DNA of 64,000 nt from Algoriphagus halophilus (lineage in GTDB: Bacteria; Bacteroidota; Bacteroidia; Cytophagales; Cyclobacteriaceae): positions 1 through 64,000 of the forward strand of contig NZ_FSRC01000003.1 of the NCBI RefSeq assembly GCF_900129785.1. Direction: 5' to 3'. Position numbers and translations under genes: made by a program. The notes under the pieces are model-generated. The model saw nothing but the letters and a program-made list of their open reading frames with translations, was not told the origin of the DNA and ran no database searches. Shown here piece by piece: positions 42,686 through 51,884 of this stretch (positions are counted from its first letter, which is position 1; the number at the start of each line of letters is the position of its first letter).

Positions 42686-43135
42686 ATGGAAAAGAAAGTT
42701 ATTGGTAGAAAAGAGAAAGTTTCCATTCCGGATTTTGACCTTGATCTGGTTTGGGCAAAAGTAGATACAGGTGCCTACACCAGCAGTATCCATGCGGAAA
42801 ACATTCAGGTAAAAGAAGAGGATGGGAAAAAGGTACTTACCTTTCGGGTATTGATGCCTGGACATAGATCATATACAGGTAAAGAAATAAAGGTGGATCG
42901 GTTTCGTGAGAAAAGTGTTAAAAATTCATTTGGACAAGCAGAGACCAGGTATTTAATCCAAGTGACATTTCAACTTGCAGGGGAAGAATATCCTGCGGAA
43001 TTTACTCTTTCGGACCGGTCCAAAATGCGTAATCCTATTTTACTAGGTAGGAAGATATTGAAGGATAAGTTTCTTGTAGACGTATCAGGTTATAATCTAG
43101 CTAAAGTTTACCGCCAAAAACCAAAAGAGAAATAA
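42686..43135 (+). CDS. RimB-like retropepsin-fold protease
   Basis: 149 aa. The single-domain aspartic-protease fold shows the catalytic-type motif VDTGAYTSSIHA near 28-39 and PILLGRKILKDKFLVDVSG near the end, as in the ATP-dependent zinc protease/RimB family. RimB trims glutamate tails that RimK adds to ribosomal protein S6. The rimK gene follows after 29 bases, which supports this role. One base from holB. Confidence 0.87.
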   Translation: MEKKVIGRKEKVSIPDFDLDLVWAKVDTGAYTSSIHAENIQVKEEDGKKVLTFRVLMPGHRSYTGKEIKVDRFREKSVKNSFGQAETRYLIQVTFQLAGEEYPAEFTLSDRSKMRNPILLGRKILKDKFLVDVSGYNLAKVYRQKPKEK

Positions 43136-43164
43136 CCAATTTCTTTTAGGAAAAATTGAAAATC

Positions 43165-44076
43165 ATGAAAATTGCAATCCTTTCTAGGAACCCAAATTTA
43201 TACTCCACCAAAAGGCTTTTGGAAGCAGTTCATGCTGCTGGCCACGAAGGAATGGTGATCAATCATAGTATTTGTGATATTATCATTGAGCAAGAAGGCC
43301 CTTCTATTATTTATAAAGGAGAAAAAATTACTAACGTAGATGCCATCATTCCAAGGATAGGAGCTTCAGTTACTTTTTATGGAACAGCTGTAGTAAGACA
43401 ATTTGAGTTAATGGGGGCTTTTTCTGTGGTGAATTCCCAAGCGATAGTGAGAAGCAGGGATAAACTAAGAAGCTTGCAGATTTTATCAACAGCGGGTTTG
43501 GGCATGCCTAAGACTGCCTTCACCAATTTTTCCAAAGGGGGAGAGAAGCAATTAATTGAGCAAGTAGGTGGAGCTCCTCTGATCATCAAACTATTGGAAG
43601 GAACCCAAGGATTGGGAGTGGTTTTGGCGGAAACAAAAAAAGCTGGACAGTCAGTAATTGAAGCCTTTCATGGATTAAAGGCAAGAATTATTGTCCAAGA
43701 ATTTATAAAAGAGGCAAAAGGAGCCGATATTCGCGCTTTCGTTGTCAATGGAAAGGTAGTAGGGGCCATGAAACGACAAGGTGCTGAAGGTGAATTTAGA
43801 TCCAATCTCCACCGCGGAGGAATGGCTACAGTCATAAAACTTTCGAGAGCTGAGAAGGCTGCTGCCTTAGGAGCTGCAAAGGCCTTGGGATTGGATGTTG
43901 CTGGTGTAGATATGTTACAGTCGGCCAGAGGCCCATTAATTCTTGAAGTAAACAGTTCACCTGGACTAGAGGGAATTGAAAAAGCTACTGGAATAGACAT
44001 CGCAGGTGAAATCATTAAATTTATAGAAGGCGGAGTAAAGAGAAAAAGAAACTCCGGTAGAGTCACTAATCAATGA
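43165..44076 (+). CDS. rimK: RimK-family ATP-grasp ligase (S6 glutamate ligase type)
   Basis: 303 aa from ATG 43165 ([18 protein letters not shown]). The ATP-grasp fold is clear: [73 protein letters not shown] and the metal/ATP site [18 protein letters not shown]. RimK adds glutamates to the C-terminus of ribosomal protein S6 and may make poly-glutamate. It is paired with a RimB-like protease and overlaps hemC by 4 bases (ATGA). Confidence 0.92.
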   Translation: MKIAILSRNPNLYSTKRLLEAVHAAGHEGMVINHSICDIIIEQEGPSIIYKGEKITNVDAIIPRIGASVTFYGTAVVRQFELMGAFSVVNSQAIVRSRDKLRSLQILSTAGLGMPKTAFTNFSKGGEKQLIEQVGGAPLIIKLLEGTQGLGVVLAETKKAGQSVIEAFHGLKARIIVQEFIKEAKGADIRAFVVNGKVVGAMKRQGAEGEFRSNLHRGGMATVIKLSRAEKAAALGAAKALGLDVAGVDMLQSARGPLILEVNSSPGLEGIEKATGIDIAGEIIKFIEGGVKRKRNSGRVTNQ

Positions 44077-45011
44077 GCAGATTGATCAAAATAGGAACTA
44101 GAGGAAGTAAACTGGCCTTGTGGCAAGCATACCATGTAGAACAACTTCTTCAAAAGTCCGGACTAGCCACAGAAATTGTCATCATTGATACAAAAGGAGA
44201 CCAAATCTTAGATGTGTCTATTTCTAAAATTGGGAGTAAAGGAGTTTTTACCCAAGAATTAGAAGATCAATTACTGGATGGAAGAATTGACATTGCGGTT
44301 CACAGTGCCAAGGATATGCAGTCAAACCTTCCGGATGGCTTTGAAATTATTGCATTTACTGAGAGGGAAATTGAAAATGATGTGATTGCCTCACATAAAA
44401 AAGGGATCACACTTTCGGATAGCTCCCAACCTTTGGTTTTGGGGACTTCCTCTACCAGAAGAGTAGCCACCCTCAAACACTTTTACCCACATGTCAAGAC
44501 TGTGGAGGTAAGAGGGAATTTGCAAACCCGAATTCGAAAAATGGAAGATGGGCTTTGTGATGCACTTTTGCTCGCCTATGCAGGAGTTCATAGAATGGGC
44601 TATGATGAGATGATTGTAGAAAAGTTGAGCTTGGAAGAATTTACCCCTGCCGTGGGCCAAGGTTCCGTAGCCATTGAAGCTTCCAGCACTTTAGATCCCA
44701 AAGTAAAAGAACTCATCATTTCAGCGTGTAACCACCGGGAAACAGAAATCAAATTGCGTGCAGAGCGAGGCTATTTGCGGGTCTTAGAAGGGGGATGTAG
44801 TATTCCGGTCTTTGCTTTGGCTGATAATCAAGGAGATACCGTTACTTTGAAAGGGGGGATAGTCAGTTTAGATGGGAAAGAAAGAATCAGTGTTTCTGTA
44901 AGCGGAAGTGCAGATCAACCGGAAGCGTTAGGAGAGAAATTGGCAGAGGAAGTATTTGCAAGAGGTGGTAAAAAGATATTAGATCAGATAAAAACAACAT
45001 TGAACAAGTGA
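44073..45011 (+). CDS. hemC: Hydroxymethylbilane synthase (porphobilinogen deaminase)
   Basis: 312 aa. [74 protein letters not shown] and the dipyrromethane cofactor cysteine in [13 protein letters not shown] (near 241) are all present. It polymerises four porphobilinogens into hydroxymethylbilane. It sits in an operon with rimK and a cyclophilin rather than with other heme genes. Confidence 0.96.
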   Translation: MSRLIKIGTRGSKLALWQAYHVEQLLQKSGLATEIVIIDTKGDQILDVSISKIGSKGVFTQELEDQLLDGRIDIAVHSAKDMQSNLPDGFEIIAFTEREIENDVIASHKKGITLSDSSQPLVLGTSSTRRVATLKHFYPHVKTVEVRGNLQTRIRKMEDGLCDALLLAYAGVHRMGYDEMIVEKLSLEEFTPAVGQGSVAIEASSTLDPKVKELIISACNHRETEIKLRAERGYLRVLEGGCSIPVFALADNQGDTVTLKGGIVSLDGKERISVSVSGSADQPEALGEKLAEEVFARGGKKILDQIKTTLNK

Positions 45012-45856
45012 GGAACCCAATTAAATTAGTCCTTTGGGCTGTTCTGTTGATCAGCTCTTTTTCTTGTGGTGGGGATCAGGATTATGTGGCCACGATTCAT
45101 ACCGAATTTGGAGATATAGTCGCAGTGTTTTTTGACGATACCCCAGTTCATAAATCCAATTTCATTTCCCTTGCGGAAGAGGGAAGATTTGATTCTACCG
45201 AATTTCACCGGGTAATGAAAGGTTTTATGGCTCAAGGAGGAGATGTCTTCACAAAAGAAGGATTGGATCCTGCTACCTGGCCTACCTTACCTGCTGAAAT
45301 CACCTCGAATCATTTTCATCAACGCGGGATGATTGCAGCGGCACGCCAACCAGATGGAATAAATCCTGAAAAACGATCCAATGGATCCCAGTTTTATATT
45401 GTATTAGGTAAAGTATATTCTGAAGATGAATTGATGGTGGATCTGAGTTTACTTCAGCCTGCTTTTATGAAGTACATTCAATTGGGAAGCCAAGAAGAAT
45501 TAAAAAATGAATATGTGAGGTTATATGAGGCTCAGGAATTTGATAGTTTGACGTCATTGCTGATATCAAAGAGTAAGGAAATTGAAGAGTCGCTGAATAT
45601 TAATGTGACTAAAAATTTCTCTCCTGCCCAAGTAGAAGCTTACACGACGGTAGGGGGAACTCCCCACTTGGATGGCGAATACACGGTTTTTGGTCAGGTA
45701 GTTCAGGGAATGGATGTGGTAGATAGAATTGCTGAGGAACCAACTGGTTTTCGGGATAAACCAACCGACCCGGTTTGGATGACTGTGACAGTGGAAAAAA
45801 TGTCTAAGGATAAAATTGAGAAAGAATATGGGTTTGTCTACCCCAAAAATAAGTAA
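45008..45856 (+). CDS. Cyclophilin-type peptidylprolyl isomerase, lipoprotein
   Basis: 282 aa from a GTG start overlapping the hemC stop (GTGA). The signal peptide ends in a lipobox, LLISSFSC, so it is anchored to a membrane facing the periplasm. The cyclophilin core has TEFGDIVAVFFDDTPVHKSNFISLAEEG, FHRVMKGFMAQGGD, GSQFYIVLG and HLDGEYTVFGQVVQGMDVVDRI. A helical insert of about 70 residues (150-215) splits the fold. It likely helps outer-membrane or secreted proteins fold. Confidence 0.9.
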   Translation: MRNPIKLVLWAVLLISSFSCGGDQDYVATIHTEFGDIVAVFFDDTPVHKSNFISLAEEGRFDSTEFHRVMKGFMAQGGDVFTKEGLDPATWPTLPAEITSNHFHQRGMIAAARQPDGINPEKRSNGSQFYIVLGKVYSEDELMVDLSLLQPAFMKYIQLGSQEELKNEYVRLYEAQEFDSLTSLLISKSKEIEESLNINVTKNFSPAQVEAYTTVGGTPHLDGEYTVFGQVVQGMDVVDRIAEEPTGFRDKPTDPVWMTVTVEKMSKDKIEKEYGFVYPKNK

Positions 45857-46763
45857 GCAGAAAATAGCGATTACTGGGGTAAACGGATTGCTTGGCCAAA
45901 AGCTAGTAAGCCAATTAATCGACCGAGGGACCTTTGAAGTCATTGGTTTTGGAAAAGGTGCATGCCGAATTCCCAATCAGGAATTTGAATATGTAACACT
46001 TGACATTACAGACGAGTCAAAAGTACATTCAGAAATTAAAAGGGTTCATCCTGATATTATTATTCATGGTGCAGCGATGACCAACGTAGATGAATGTGAA
46101 CTTCACCAGGAGGCCGCCTATAAAGTTAATGTAAAAGCCACTGAATACTTATTGCGAGCTGCAGAAAGCGTGGGAGCACACTTTATTTTTGTTTCCACTG
46201 ATTTTATTTTTTCGGGAGAAGAAGGTCCTTTAGATGAACAGGCAGTTCCTGCTCCGGTGAATTATTACGGGGAGACGAAGTTGGAGGCAGAGCAATTGGT
46301 GCAAGCTTCCGCAACTAAATGGGCAATTGCAAGGACCGTGCTGGTGTTTGGTATCGCACATGACATGAGTCGCAGCAACATTATCCTTTGGGTAAAGTCT
46401 TCATTGGAATCCGGAAAAAATATTCAAGTAGTCGATGATCAATTCAGGACTCCCACGCTTGCAGAAGATTTGGCAGAGGGTTGTATCTTAATTGCTGAGA
46501 AAGGAGCTGAAGGAATATTTAATATTTCTGGTCCCGATTTTCTTACTCCTTATGAGATGGCCATGGTTACGGCGGACTATTTTGGCTTAGACAAATCCCT
46601 TATCGCAAGAGTTGATTCAAAAACATTTACTCAGCCAGCAAAAAGACCCCTTAAAACAGGATTTTCTATTGAAAAAGCCAGAAAAGTCCTTGATTTTGAG
46701 CCTAAAACTTTCCGAACGGCAATTGGTATTTTATCAAAACAAATTATCTTAGCCAGCTCGTAA
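45828..46763 (+). CDS. RmlD-like NAD(P)-dependent sugar reductase
   Basis: 311 aa from ATG 45828, overlapping the cyclophilin end by 29 bases; a TTG at 45816 is possible. Extended SDR fold: KIAITGVNGLLGQKLVSQL nucleotide motif, HGAAMTNVDECE, the catalytic serine/threonine region FVSTDFIFSGEEGP and the YYGETKLEAE Tyr-x-x-x-Lys pair. The nearest functional relatives reduce dTDP-4-dehydrorhamnose. No other rml genes are nearby, so the substrate remains open. Last gene of the operon. Confidence 0.82.
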   Translation: MGLSTPKISKQKIAITGVNGLLGQKLVSQLIDRGTFEVIGFGKGACRIPNQEFEYVTLDITDESKVHSEIKRVHPDIIIHGAAMTNVDECELHQEAAYKVNVKATEYLLRAAESVGAHFIFVSTDFIFSGEEGPLDEQAVPAPVNYYGETKLEAEQLVQASATKWAIARTVLVFGIAHDMSRSNIILWVKSSLESGKNIQVVDDQFRTPTLAEDLAEGCILIAEKGAEGIFNISGPDFLTPYEMAMVTADYFGLDKSLIARVDSKTFTQPAKRPLKTGFSIEKARKVLDFEPKTFRTAIGILSKQIILASS

Positions 46764-46825
46764 AACAGCTAGTCTTACCCAATATTTAACTTTAGTATCA
46801 CTCAAATTTAATTAAGTAATAATTT

Positions 46826-48211
46826 ATGGCAGCAAGTCCAAACACCGAAGAAAGAGGTCAGTGGGGGTCGAGCCTCGGATTTATCATGGCCGCAGCAGGT
46901 TCGGCAGTAGGTCTGGGGAACATTTGGAGATTCCCGTATCTAGTAGGTGAAAACGGAGGAGGCGCTTTTGTTTTTGTATACATTATTTGTGTACTCTTAA
47001 TCGCTTTACCTCTTTTGTTCAATGAAATTGCTTTAGGTAGAAAATCAGGTAAAAACCCAATTGGAGCCATTCGTGAAACAGGAGGGAATAAATTTTGGCA
47101 AATAGCAGGAGTACTTTGTGTATTGGTCTGCTTTTTTGTTTTTAGCTACTATTCAGTAATCGCTGGATGGACGGTAGGGTATATTTTTACCGAAATCATC
47201 AATATTCCTATTGATTTTGAGGTGTTTGTAGAAACTCCGATGTATGTGATTCCATTGACTTTCATTTTCATCATGATGACGATCTTGATCGTTTTAGGGG
47301 GAGTAAGTGGAGGAATTGAAAAAGCATCTAAATTTTTGATGCCTGTATTATTCATTATTATCATTTTCATTGCTGGAAGGTCAGTTACACTGGAAGGTGC
47401 TGAAGCTGGAATTGAATATTACCTAACCCCAGATTTCTCCAAGATTAATGCTACTGTGATCCTTCAGGCACTCGGTCAAGCATTCTTCTCCATGTCTGTA
47501 GGATGGGGTTTGATGATTACGTTCGGCTCTTATTTACCTAAAAGTGCCAATATCATCCAGTCTTCTGGTTGGATTGCTGGGATGGATACTTCCGTAGCAC
47601 TCCTAGGTGGTTTAATGGTTTTCCCGGCGCTTTTCGCCTTATTACCTGGAAAAGATCCTGCAGCAGGACCAGCATTGGTTTTTGATGTACTTCCAAAGGT
47701 ATTTGATGCCATGCCAGGCGGTAATATTATTGGAGGTTTGTTTTTCATTTTATTGATGGTAGCTGCTTTGACCTCCACAATTTCCATGTTGGAAGTACCA
47801 GTTGCATATTTGATTGATGACAAAAAGTGGGGAAGAAAAAGAGCAACGTGGACAGTAGGTATCGCAGCCATGTTACTATCTGTGCCTTCAGCTTTGTCCC
47901 AGATTCCTGGTAACTTCTTTCATTCTTTCCATTTAAATTTCTTCGGTAACCAACTGGAAGGGTTCTTCGGAATCATGGACTTCGTATTCGGTACTTTCGC
48001 AGTGATTGTGATTTGTCTGATGTTAAGTTTGTATACAGGTTGGGGACAAAAGCTCTCCGATTATGCAGATGAATTGGCTTCAGGAGCTCCTGGGTTTAAA
48101 GGTTTGTTTAGAACAGGATGGATGTTCTTCATCAAATGGGTTTGTCCGATTGTTATCATCTTGTTGATTTTAAACATGGTTGGAGTATTTGGGGATCCTC
48201 AAGCTGCATAA
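46826..48211 (+). CDS. Sodium-dependent transporter, NSS (neurotransmitter:sodium symporter) family
   Basis: 461 aa. The NSS signature WGSSLGFIMAAAGSAVGLGNIWRFPYLVGENGGGAF spans helix 1 with the unwound substrate site. GIEKASKFLMPVLFIIIIF and LGQAFFSMSVGWGLMITFGSYLP (helix 6 region) follow. Twelve membrane helices are expected. It imports an amino acid or similar compound with sodium, consistent with a marine or saline lifestyle but not proof of it. Monocistronic, with a terminator after the stop. Confidence 0.92.
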   Translation: MAASPNTEERGQWGSSLGFIMAAAGSAVGLGNIWRFPYLVGENGGGAFVFVYIICVLLIALPLLFNEIALGRKSGKNPIGAIRETGGNKFWQIAGVLCVLVCFFVFSYYSVIAGWTVGYIFTEIINIPIDFEVFVETPMYVIPLTFIFIMMTILIVLGGVSGGIEKASKFLMPVLFIIIIFIAGRSVTLEGAEAGIEYYLTPDFSKINATVILQALGQAFFSMSVGWGLMITFGSYLPKSANIIQSSGWIAGMDTSVALLGGLMVFPALFALLPGKDPAAGPALVFDVLPKVFDAMPGGNIIGGLFFILLMVAALTSTISMLEVPVAYLIDDKKWGRKRATWTVGIAAMLLSVPSALSQIPGNFFHSFHLNFFGNQLEGFFGIMDFVFGTFAVIVICLMLSLYTGWGQKLSDYADELASGAPGFKGLFRTGWMFFIKWVCPIVIILLILNMVGVFGDPQAA

Positions 48212-48232
48212 AACCAATACTAAGAATTAAAT

Positions 48233-48259
48233 AAGGGGGCTTTTAAGCTCCCTTTTTTT
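48233..48259 (+). terminator. Intrinsic terminator after the NSS transporter gene
   Basis: AAGGGGGCTT / AAGCTCCCTT hairpin with one wobble, followed by seven T residues. Confidence 0.85.
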
Positions 48260-48349
48260 GTTTTGAATAAATATCTTTTTGGAATTGATGCTGGTATGAG
48301 ATGAATTTCATATACTTATAAAAGTATTTTGTAAAATGACATACCAAGT

Positions 48350-48721
48350 ATGCGTGTATTAGTAGTCGACGATGATGAGATTCACTTATTGATTCTTCGA
48401 AAGATTTTCGAAAAGTCCCATGACATGGTGGTTACTGCGCATAATGGATTGGAGGCATTGAAGGTTTTAGAAACCGATCATGGCTTTCATGTAATCCTTA
48501 CCGATATAGTCATGCCAGAAATGGATGGCATTGAATTTTTAATGAATTTCAAAAAGCAGGATTTTTCCAAAAGAATTCCAGTTATAGGTTTTACTGCAGG
48601 AGATGTAGAATATTACCGTAAAAAGAGTGCGATTGCTTTCGATTCGCTGGTTTCTAAACCTCTGGATTTTTATGATTTATACACTTTAGCCAAACTAAAA
48701 GTGGACGCCCAGCTCAATTGA
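48350..48721 (+). CDS. Stand-alone response regulator receiver protein
   Basis: 123 aa, a single CheY-like receiver. Acidic pocket VVDDDEIH at 5-12, phosphorylation aspartate in VILTDIVMPEMDG (near 52), switch threonine in VIGFTAG and the lysine in SLVSKPLDF. There is no output domain, so it acts by protein contact or in a phosphorelay. No histidine kinase is adjacent. Confidence 0.92.
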   Translation: MRVLVVDDDEIHLLILRKIFEKSHDMVVTAHNGLEALKVLETDHGFHVILTDIVMPEMDGIEFLMNFKKQDFSKRIPVIGFTAGDVEYYRKKSAIAFDSLVSKPLDFYDLYTLAKLKVDAQLN

Positions 48722-48798
48722 TTGTTGGCTTGGCAAGAACATTGCTAAATTTTTTTCACAAACCTTCGTTATTAGGTGACTAAACCAATTTAGCAGCT

Positions 48799-49392
48799 AT
48801 GAAAAAACTTCTTTTTACGTTCGCCTTTTTGAGCTTTGCCCTATCGGCATTCTCTCAGGATTTTGCCATCGGACCCAAGGTGGGGATCAGCCAAACCAAA
48901 TTAGACCTTTCAAAAGAGTACCTTAAATCTGGAGATGCCAAGTTTGGCTATCATGTCGGATTGTTTGCAAGGGTAGGATTAGGTGGTTTCTTTGTTCAAC
49001 CTGAATTACTGTATACTCAAACCAAAGCAAGGTTCTCCTTTGAGGAGATGGGATCTCAGCCAAGCAATGAGTATGAGTCTAGCTTTAATAGACTGGATGT
49101 CCCAGTGATGCTAGGGTTCAAGTTATTCAATGTGTTGAGGCTTCAAGCGGGGCCTATTGCAAGCTTTAATGTCAACTCGGAATTAAAGAATGCGGGAGAA
49201 GATGTGCGGGATGTGGACTTTAAAAAATCTACCCTAGGTTACCAGGCAGGTCTTGGTTTGGATATAGGAAACCTGATTATCGATGCCAAATACGAAAGCG
49301 CTTTAGGGAATATCTCTAACTCGGTGGGAGGTTATGAAACAGACCATCGACTGAACCAATGGATTCTATCCTTAGGATTCCGATTGTTTTAA
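48799..49392 (+). CDS. Outer membrane beta-barrel protein (porin/OmpW-like)
   Basis: 197 aa with signal peptide MKKLLFTFAFLSFALSAFSQ. DFAIGPKVGISQTKLDL, YHVGLFARVGLGGFFVQPELLYTQ and the terminal LNQWILSLGFRLF belong to the PorT/outer-membrane beta-barrel family frequent in Bacteroidetes. It is predicted to have eight strands. Function unknown. It lies 77 bases after the response regulator. Confidence 0.82.
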   Translation: MKKLLFTFAFLSFALSAFSQDFAIGPKVGISQTKLDLSKEYLKSGDAKFGYHVGLFARVGLGGFFVQPELLYTQTKARFSFEEMGSQPSNEYESSFNRLDVPVMLGFKLFNVLRLQAGPIASFNVNSELKNAGEDVRDVDFKKSTLGYQAGLGLDIGNLIIDAKYESALGNISNSVGGYETDHRLNQWILSLGFRLF

Positions 49393-49409
49393 ACTCACAT
49401 GGGAATAGA

Positions 49410-49447
49410 AAAGCCATTTGAAGATGAATTAAAATGGCTTTTTTTAT
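49410..49447. terminator. Shared convergent terminator
   Basis: AAGCCATTT / AAATGGCTT stem with a T-run on the plus strand. It lies between the barrel gene and the leftward lipoprotein pair. Confidence 0.7.
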
Positions 49448-50598
49448 TTCTGTACAATCCGGGTTTTGTAAATAACGGAATAATCGTTTTCTACTTCTGA
49501 GAAATTCAAATTGAACCAAATTTCATCTCTGGAGACAAATTTTGCCAAATTGGATAAAAGCTCATTTTTTTCGATGAGTTTACTCACCGCTTGTCCGTCA
49601 AAAATTACATAGCCTGTCGTATTCACTTTATCCGCATTTTCAAAAATTTGATTGAAATCACTAGAAACACCAGACATTGCTTCTTCGGCCTCTTGGTCTG
49701 TCAACCCTGAAGTGTAAAAGATCAAGAATTCTCCACTCTCCATTTTTTTAAGGTCATTGATTGACCCCAGTAAAAGGTCCCTAATATTGAAGCCTCCGTT
49801 TTCTAATCCTTGACTGCTGTTACGCTCTATGAATTCCTCAAACGGAATCGTTTTGGTAAATGCAGGACTATCCAAATTGGATAAGGAGAAGGTGTAAAGA
49901 TTGGGCTCATTCCTAAATATGAAATACAAGGAATCCTGATCCACGTCAAAAACAGGATAATAATCAAAGCCAGCAAAATTAGCTTCTGGATTTGCAAACT
50001 TAGAAGATTTAGGAATTGGAATAATTGGTTGGTATTCTCCGGTATTCACATTCACCTTTTCTAAATTCCTGCTGTTAACAAGATCATTTTGTTCTGGATA
50101 CCTTCCCTGGATTTTGAAGAAATAATTTTCGCCCTGTTTGATTACTGATTTTGAAGAAGAAACGATCAGATTGGCACTGCCAGAAAATTCTGGTTTAAAG
50201 GTATTGAGAAGTTCTCCCGAAAGCTTGTATTGGACAAGGTTCATCGTGGTTGGGATAAGGTATTCCTCATTGTTGATGAATAAGGCTTTCCCACTTTTAT
50301 TTATGTAGGAATTGGGGCCGTCTTCCGAGTTGTTGTATTGGTATAGGATTTCTCCTTGGCCATTTATAACTAAAATATCATTGGACCCTTGATCCTGCAA
50401 AAGAAAGGTGCTTCCATCAGGACTGATGTCCATTAGGGTCAAGTTGCCTAAATGATCCACTACCAGTGAATCGTATATTTCAAACTCTAAATTTTGAGAA
50501 GGAAGGGGAATAGAGGTCTGTTCAGCCACTTTTTCCTCTGAGCAAGCAATTGAGAAAACAGCTAAAGTGACTATCAATAAGTTGGTTTTGAGTTTCAT
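49444..50598 (-). CDS. DUF4221-like lipoprotein (second of tandem pair)
   Basis: 384 aa. Lipobox VFSIAC at about 13-18 of MKLKTNLLIVTLAVFSIACS. The body consists of repeated beta blades, each with hydrophobic strands and D-x-x-G-x turns (LVVDHLGNLTLMDISPDGSTFLL, DILVINGQGEILYQY). This suggests a beta-propeller, and the family looks like DUF4221, though that assignment is tentative. It overlaps its upstream paralogue by 4 bases. Function unknown. Confidence 0.68.
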   Translation of the reverse strand: MKLKTNLLIVTLAVFSIACSEEKVAEQTSIPLPSQNLEFEIYDSLVVDHLGNLTLMDISPDGSTFLLQDQGSNDILVINGQGEILYQYNNSEDGPNSYINKSGKALFINNEEYLIPTTMNLVQYKLSGELLNTFKPEFSGSANLIVSSSKSVIKQGENYFFKIQGRYPEQNDLVNSRNLEKVNVNTGEYQPIIPIPKSSKFANPEANFAGFDYYPVFDVDQDSLYFIFRNEPNLYTFSLSNLDSPAFTKTIPFEEFIERNSSQGLENGGFNIRDLLLGSINDLKKMESGEFLIFYTSGLTDQEAEEAMSGVSSDFNQIFENADKVNTTGYVIFDGQAVSKLIEKNELLSNLAKFVSRDEIWFNLNFSEVENDYSVIYKTRIVQK

Positions 50599-51782
50599 TT
50601 TTCTAGAATTTTTACCTTGTATATTCTTAAAAAATCTTCCTCTTGTTCTTCATTGGCTGCTTTTTCCATCCAGAGAAATCCATTTGCAGAAGTAAACCCA
50701 GTTTTATTTATGTTGTCAGGAAGGGGGATGATTCCTTCAAGTTTTAAAGAATTTTGATCAATCACTAAAAGTCCTTGGTCCAGTTCTGCTTCTAGTTTTT
50801 CATATAATTCTCCAGCCTCTTCTTGTTTGCCTTGTTCCCAAAGAAGTTCTGCTTCTTTCATCTTTTCAGGATCTATACCTGGGTAGTAATGCAATAAAAT
50901 TTTATTGTCAATAATATGGATATTCCGAATGGAAGGGGTGCTTCCACTAATTGTAACAGTTCCTTCGGAAAACTCAGATAGATCTTTAGGTACTAATGTT
51001 TCAAAACCAGGAATAGAAAAGGAGATAGCAGTGTCAAGAGATGCTCCTTCTGAAGAAAGATTGTAAACATGGAGTTTTTGTTCTGCTCCAAGACTGATAT
51101 ATAGTTTTCCATCTTTTGTTTCAAAAGCTGGGGCATAGTCGCTTTCATAATAACCTGTGCCGTTCAAAAACATACTTCCCTCTTCAAACGGAACCATTTC
51201 AGTGAAACTTCCTGATTCAGGATTGATTAATTCCAATGCCTTGAAACTATTATAGAATTTCATTTCGCCATTAAAACTATCCCTTGACCTGACAGACTTT
51301 GTGATCAAATAGTCATTTCCATTGATTTCCGTGGATTCTGTGTGTTTCCCTGGAAAGGCCATAAAACCTGCTCCTCCAAGGGATTCTGGATGATCCATTT
51401 TCTTGATCAAATTACCTTCATAATCATAAAGGAAAATGCCCTTCATTCCTACAATAGCTATTTGATTTGAGCCAAAAAAACCGGGTACTTCCATCATGAA
51501 ACCATAGGCATCAGGGGTGTCCTCTTTTTTTGAGAATTTACTTTGAATCTCACCTTCCGCATTTGTGACGATTAGGTCTGAGCTCGCAAAGTCATAAAAA
51601 AGAAATTTTGATCCATCAGATTTAACATCAGCTATCAAAGGATTTCCAAGTATAGCGAGGTCCAATGAGTCCAATATTTCTAAAGAATAAGAGGTGGGTT
51701 CAATAATCGTCTCTGATTTCTCGGAGCAAGAAATAGCAGAAAGCAGCAAAAGGTAGAAGCTGGTTTTGAGTAAAGATTTCAT
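50595..51782 (-). CDS. DUF4221-like lipoprotein (first of tandem pair)
   Basis: 395 aa with lipobox LLLSAISC. It shares with its downstream paralogue the opening SLEILDSLDLAILGNPLIADVKSDGSKFLFYD / SDLIVTNAEGEI pattern, the APAFETKDGKLYISLG strand region and a closing RIYKVKILEK. These mark a duplicated beta-propeller-like lipoprotein. The two genes form a compact operon of their own. Surface or periplasmic location is likely; role unknown. Confidence 0.68.
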   Translation of the reverse strand: MKSLLKTSFYLLLLSAISCSEKSETIIEPTSYSLEILDSLDLAILGNPLIADVKSDGSKFLFYDFASSDLIVTNAEGEIQSKFSKKEDTPDAYGFMMEVPGFFGSNQIAIVGMKGIFLYDYEGNLIKKMDHPESLGGAGFMAFPGKHTESTEINGNDYLITKSVRSRDSFNGEMKFYNSFKALELINPESGSFTEMVPFEEGSMFLNGTGYYESDYAPAFETKDGKLYISLGAEQKLHVYNLSSEGASLDTAISFSIPGFETLVPKDLSEFSEGTVTISGSTPSIRNIHIIDNKILLHYYPGIDPEKMKEAELLWEQGKQEEAGELYEKLEAELDQGLLVIDQNSLKLEGIIPLPDNINKTGFTSANGFLWMEKAANEEQEEDFLRIYKVKILEK

Positions 51783-51836
51783 GTGGTTTAGTTTCTTGAA
51801 AAATACTAATTAGAATTTATCTGGAAAAATTCGAAA

Positions 51837-51873
51837 GAAAAAAGCCCCTGAAAAATTAGTTTTCAGAGGCTTC
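51837..51873 (-). terminator. Terminator after the gluconate dehydrogenase subunit 3-like gene
   Basis: AAGCCCCTGAAAA / TTTTCAGAGGCTT with one mismatch, followed on the minus strand by a T-run. Confidence 0.75.
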
Positions 51874-51884
51874 TGGTCAAAATT

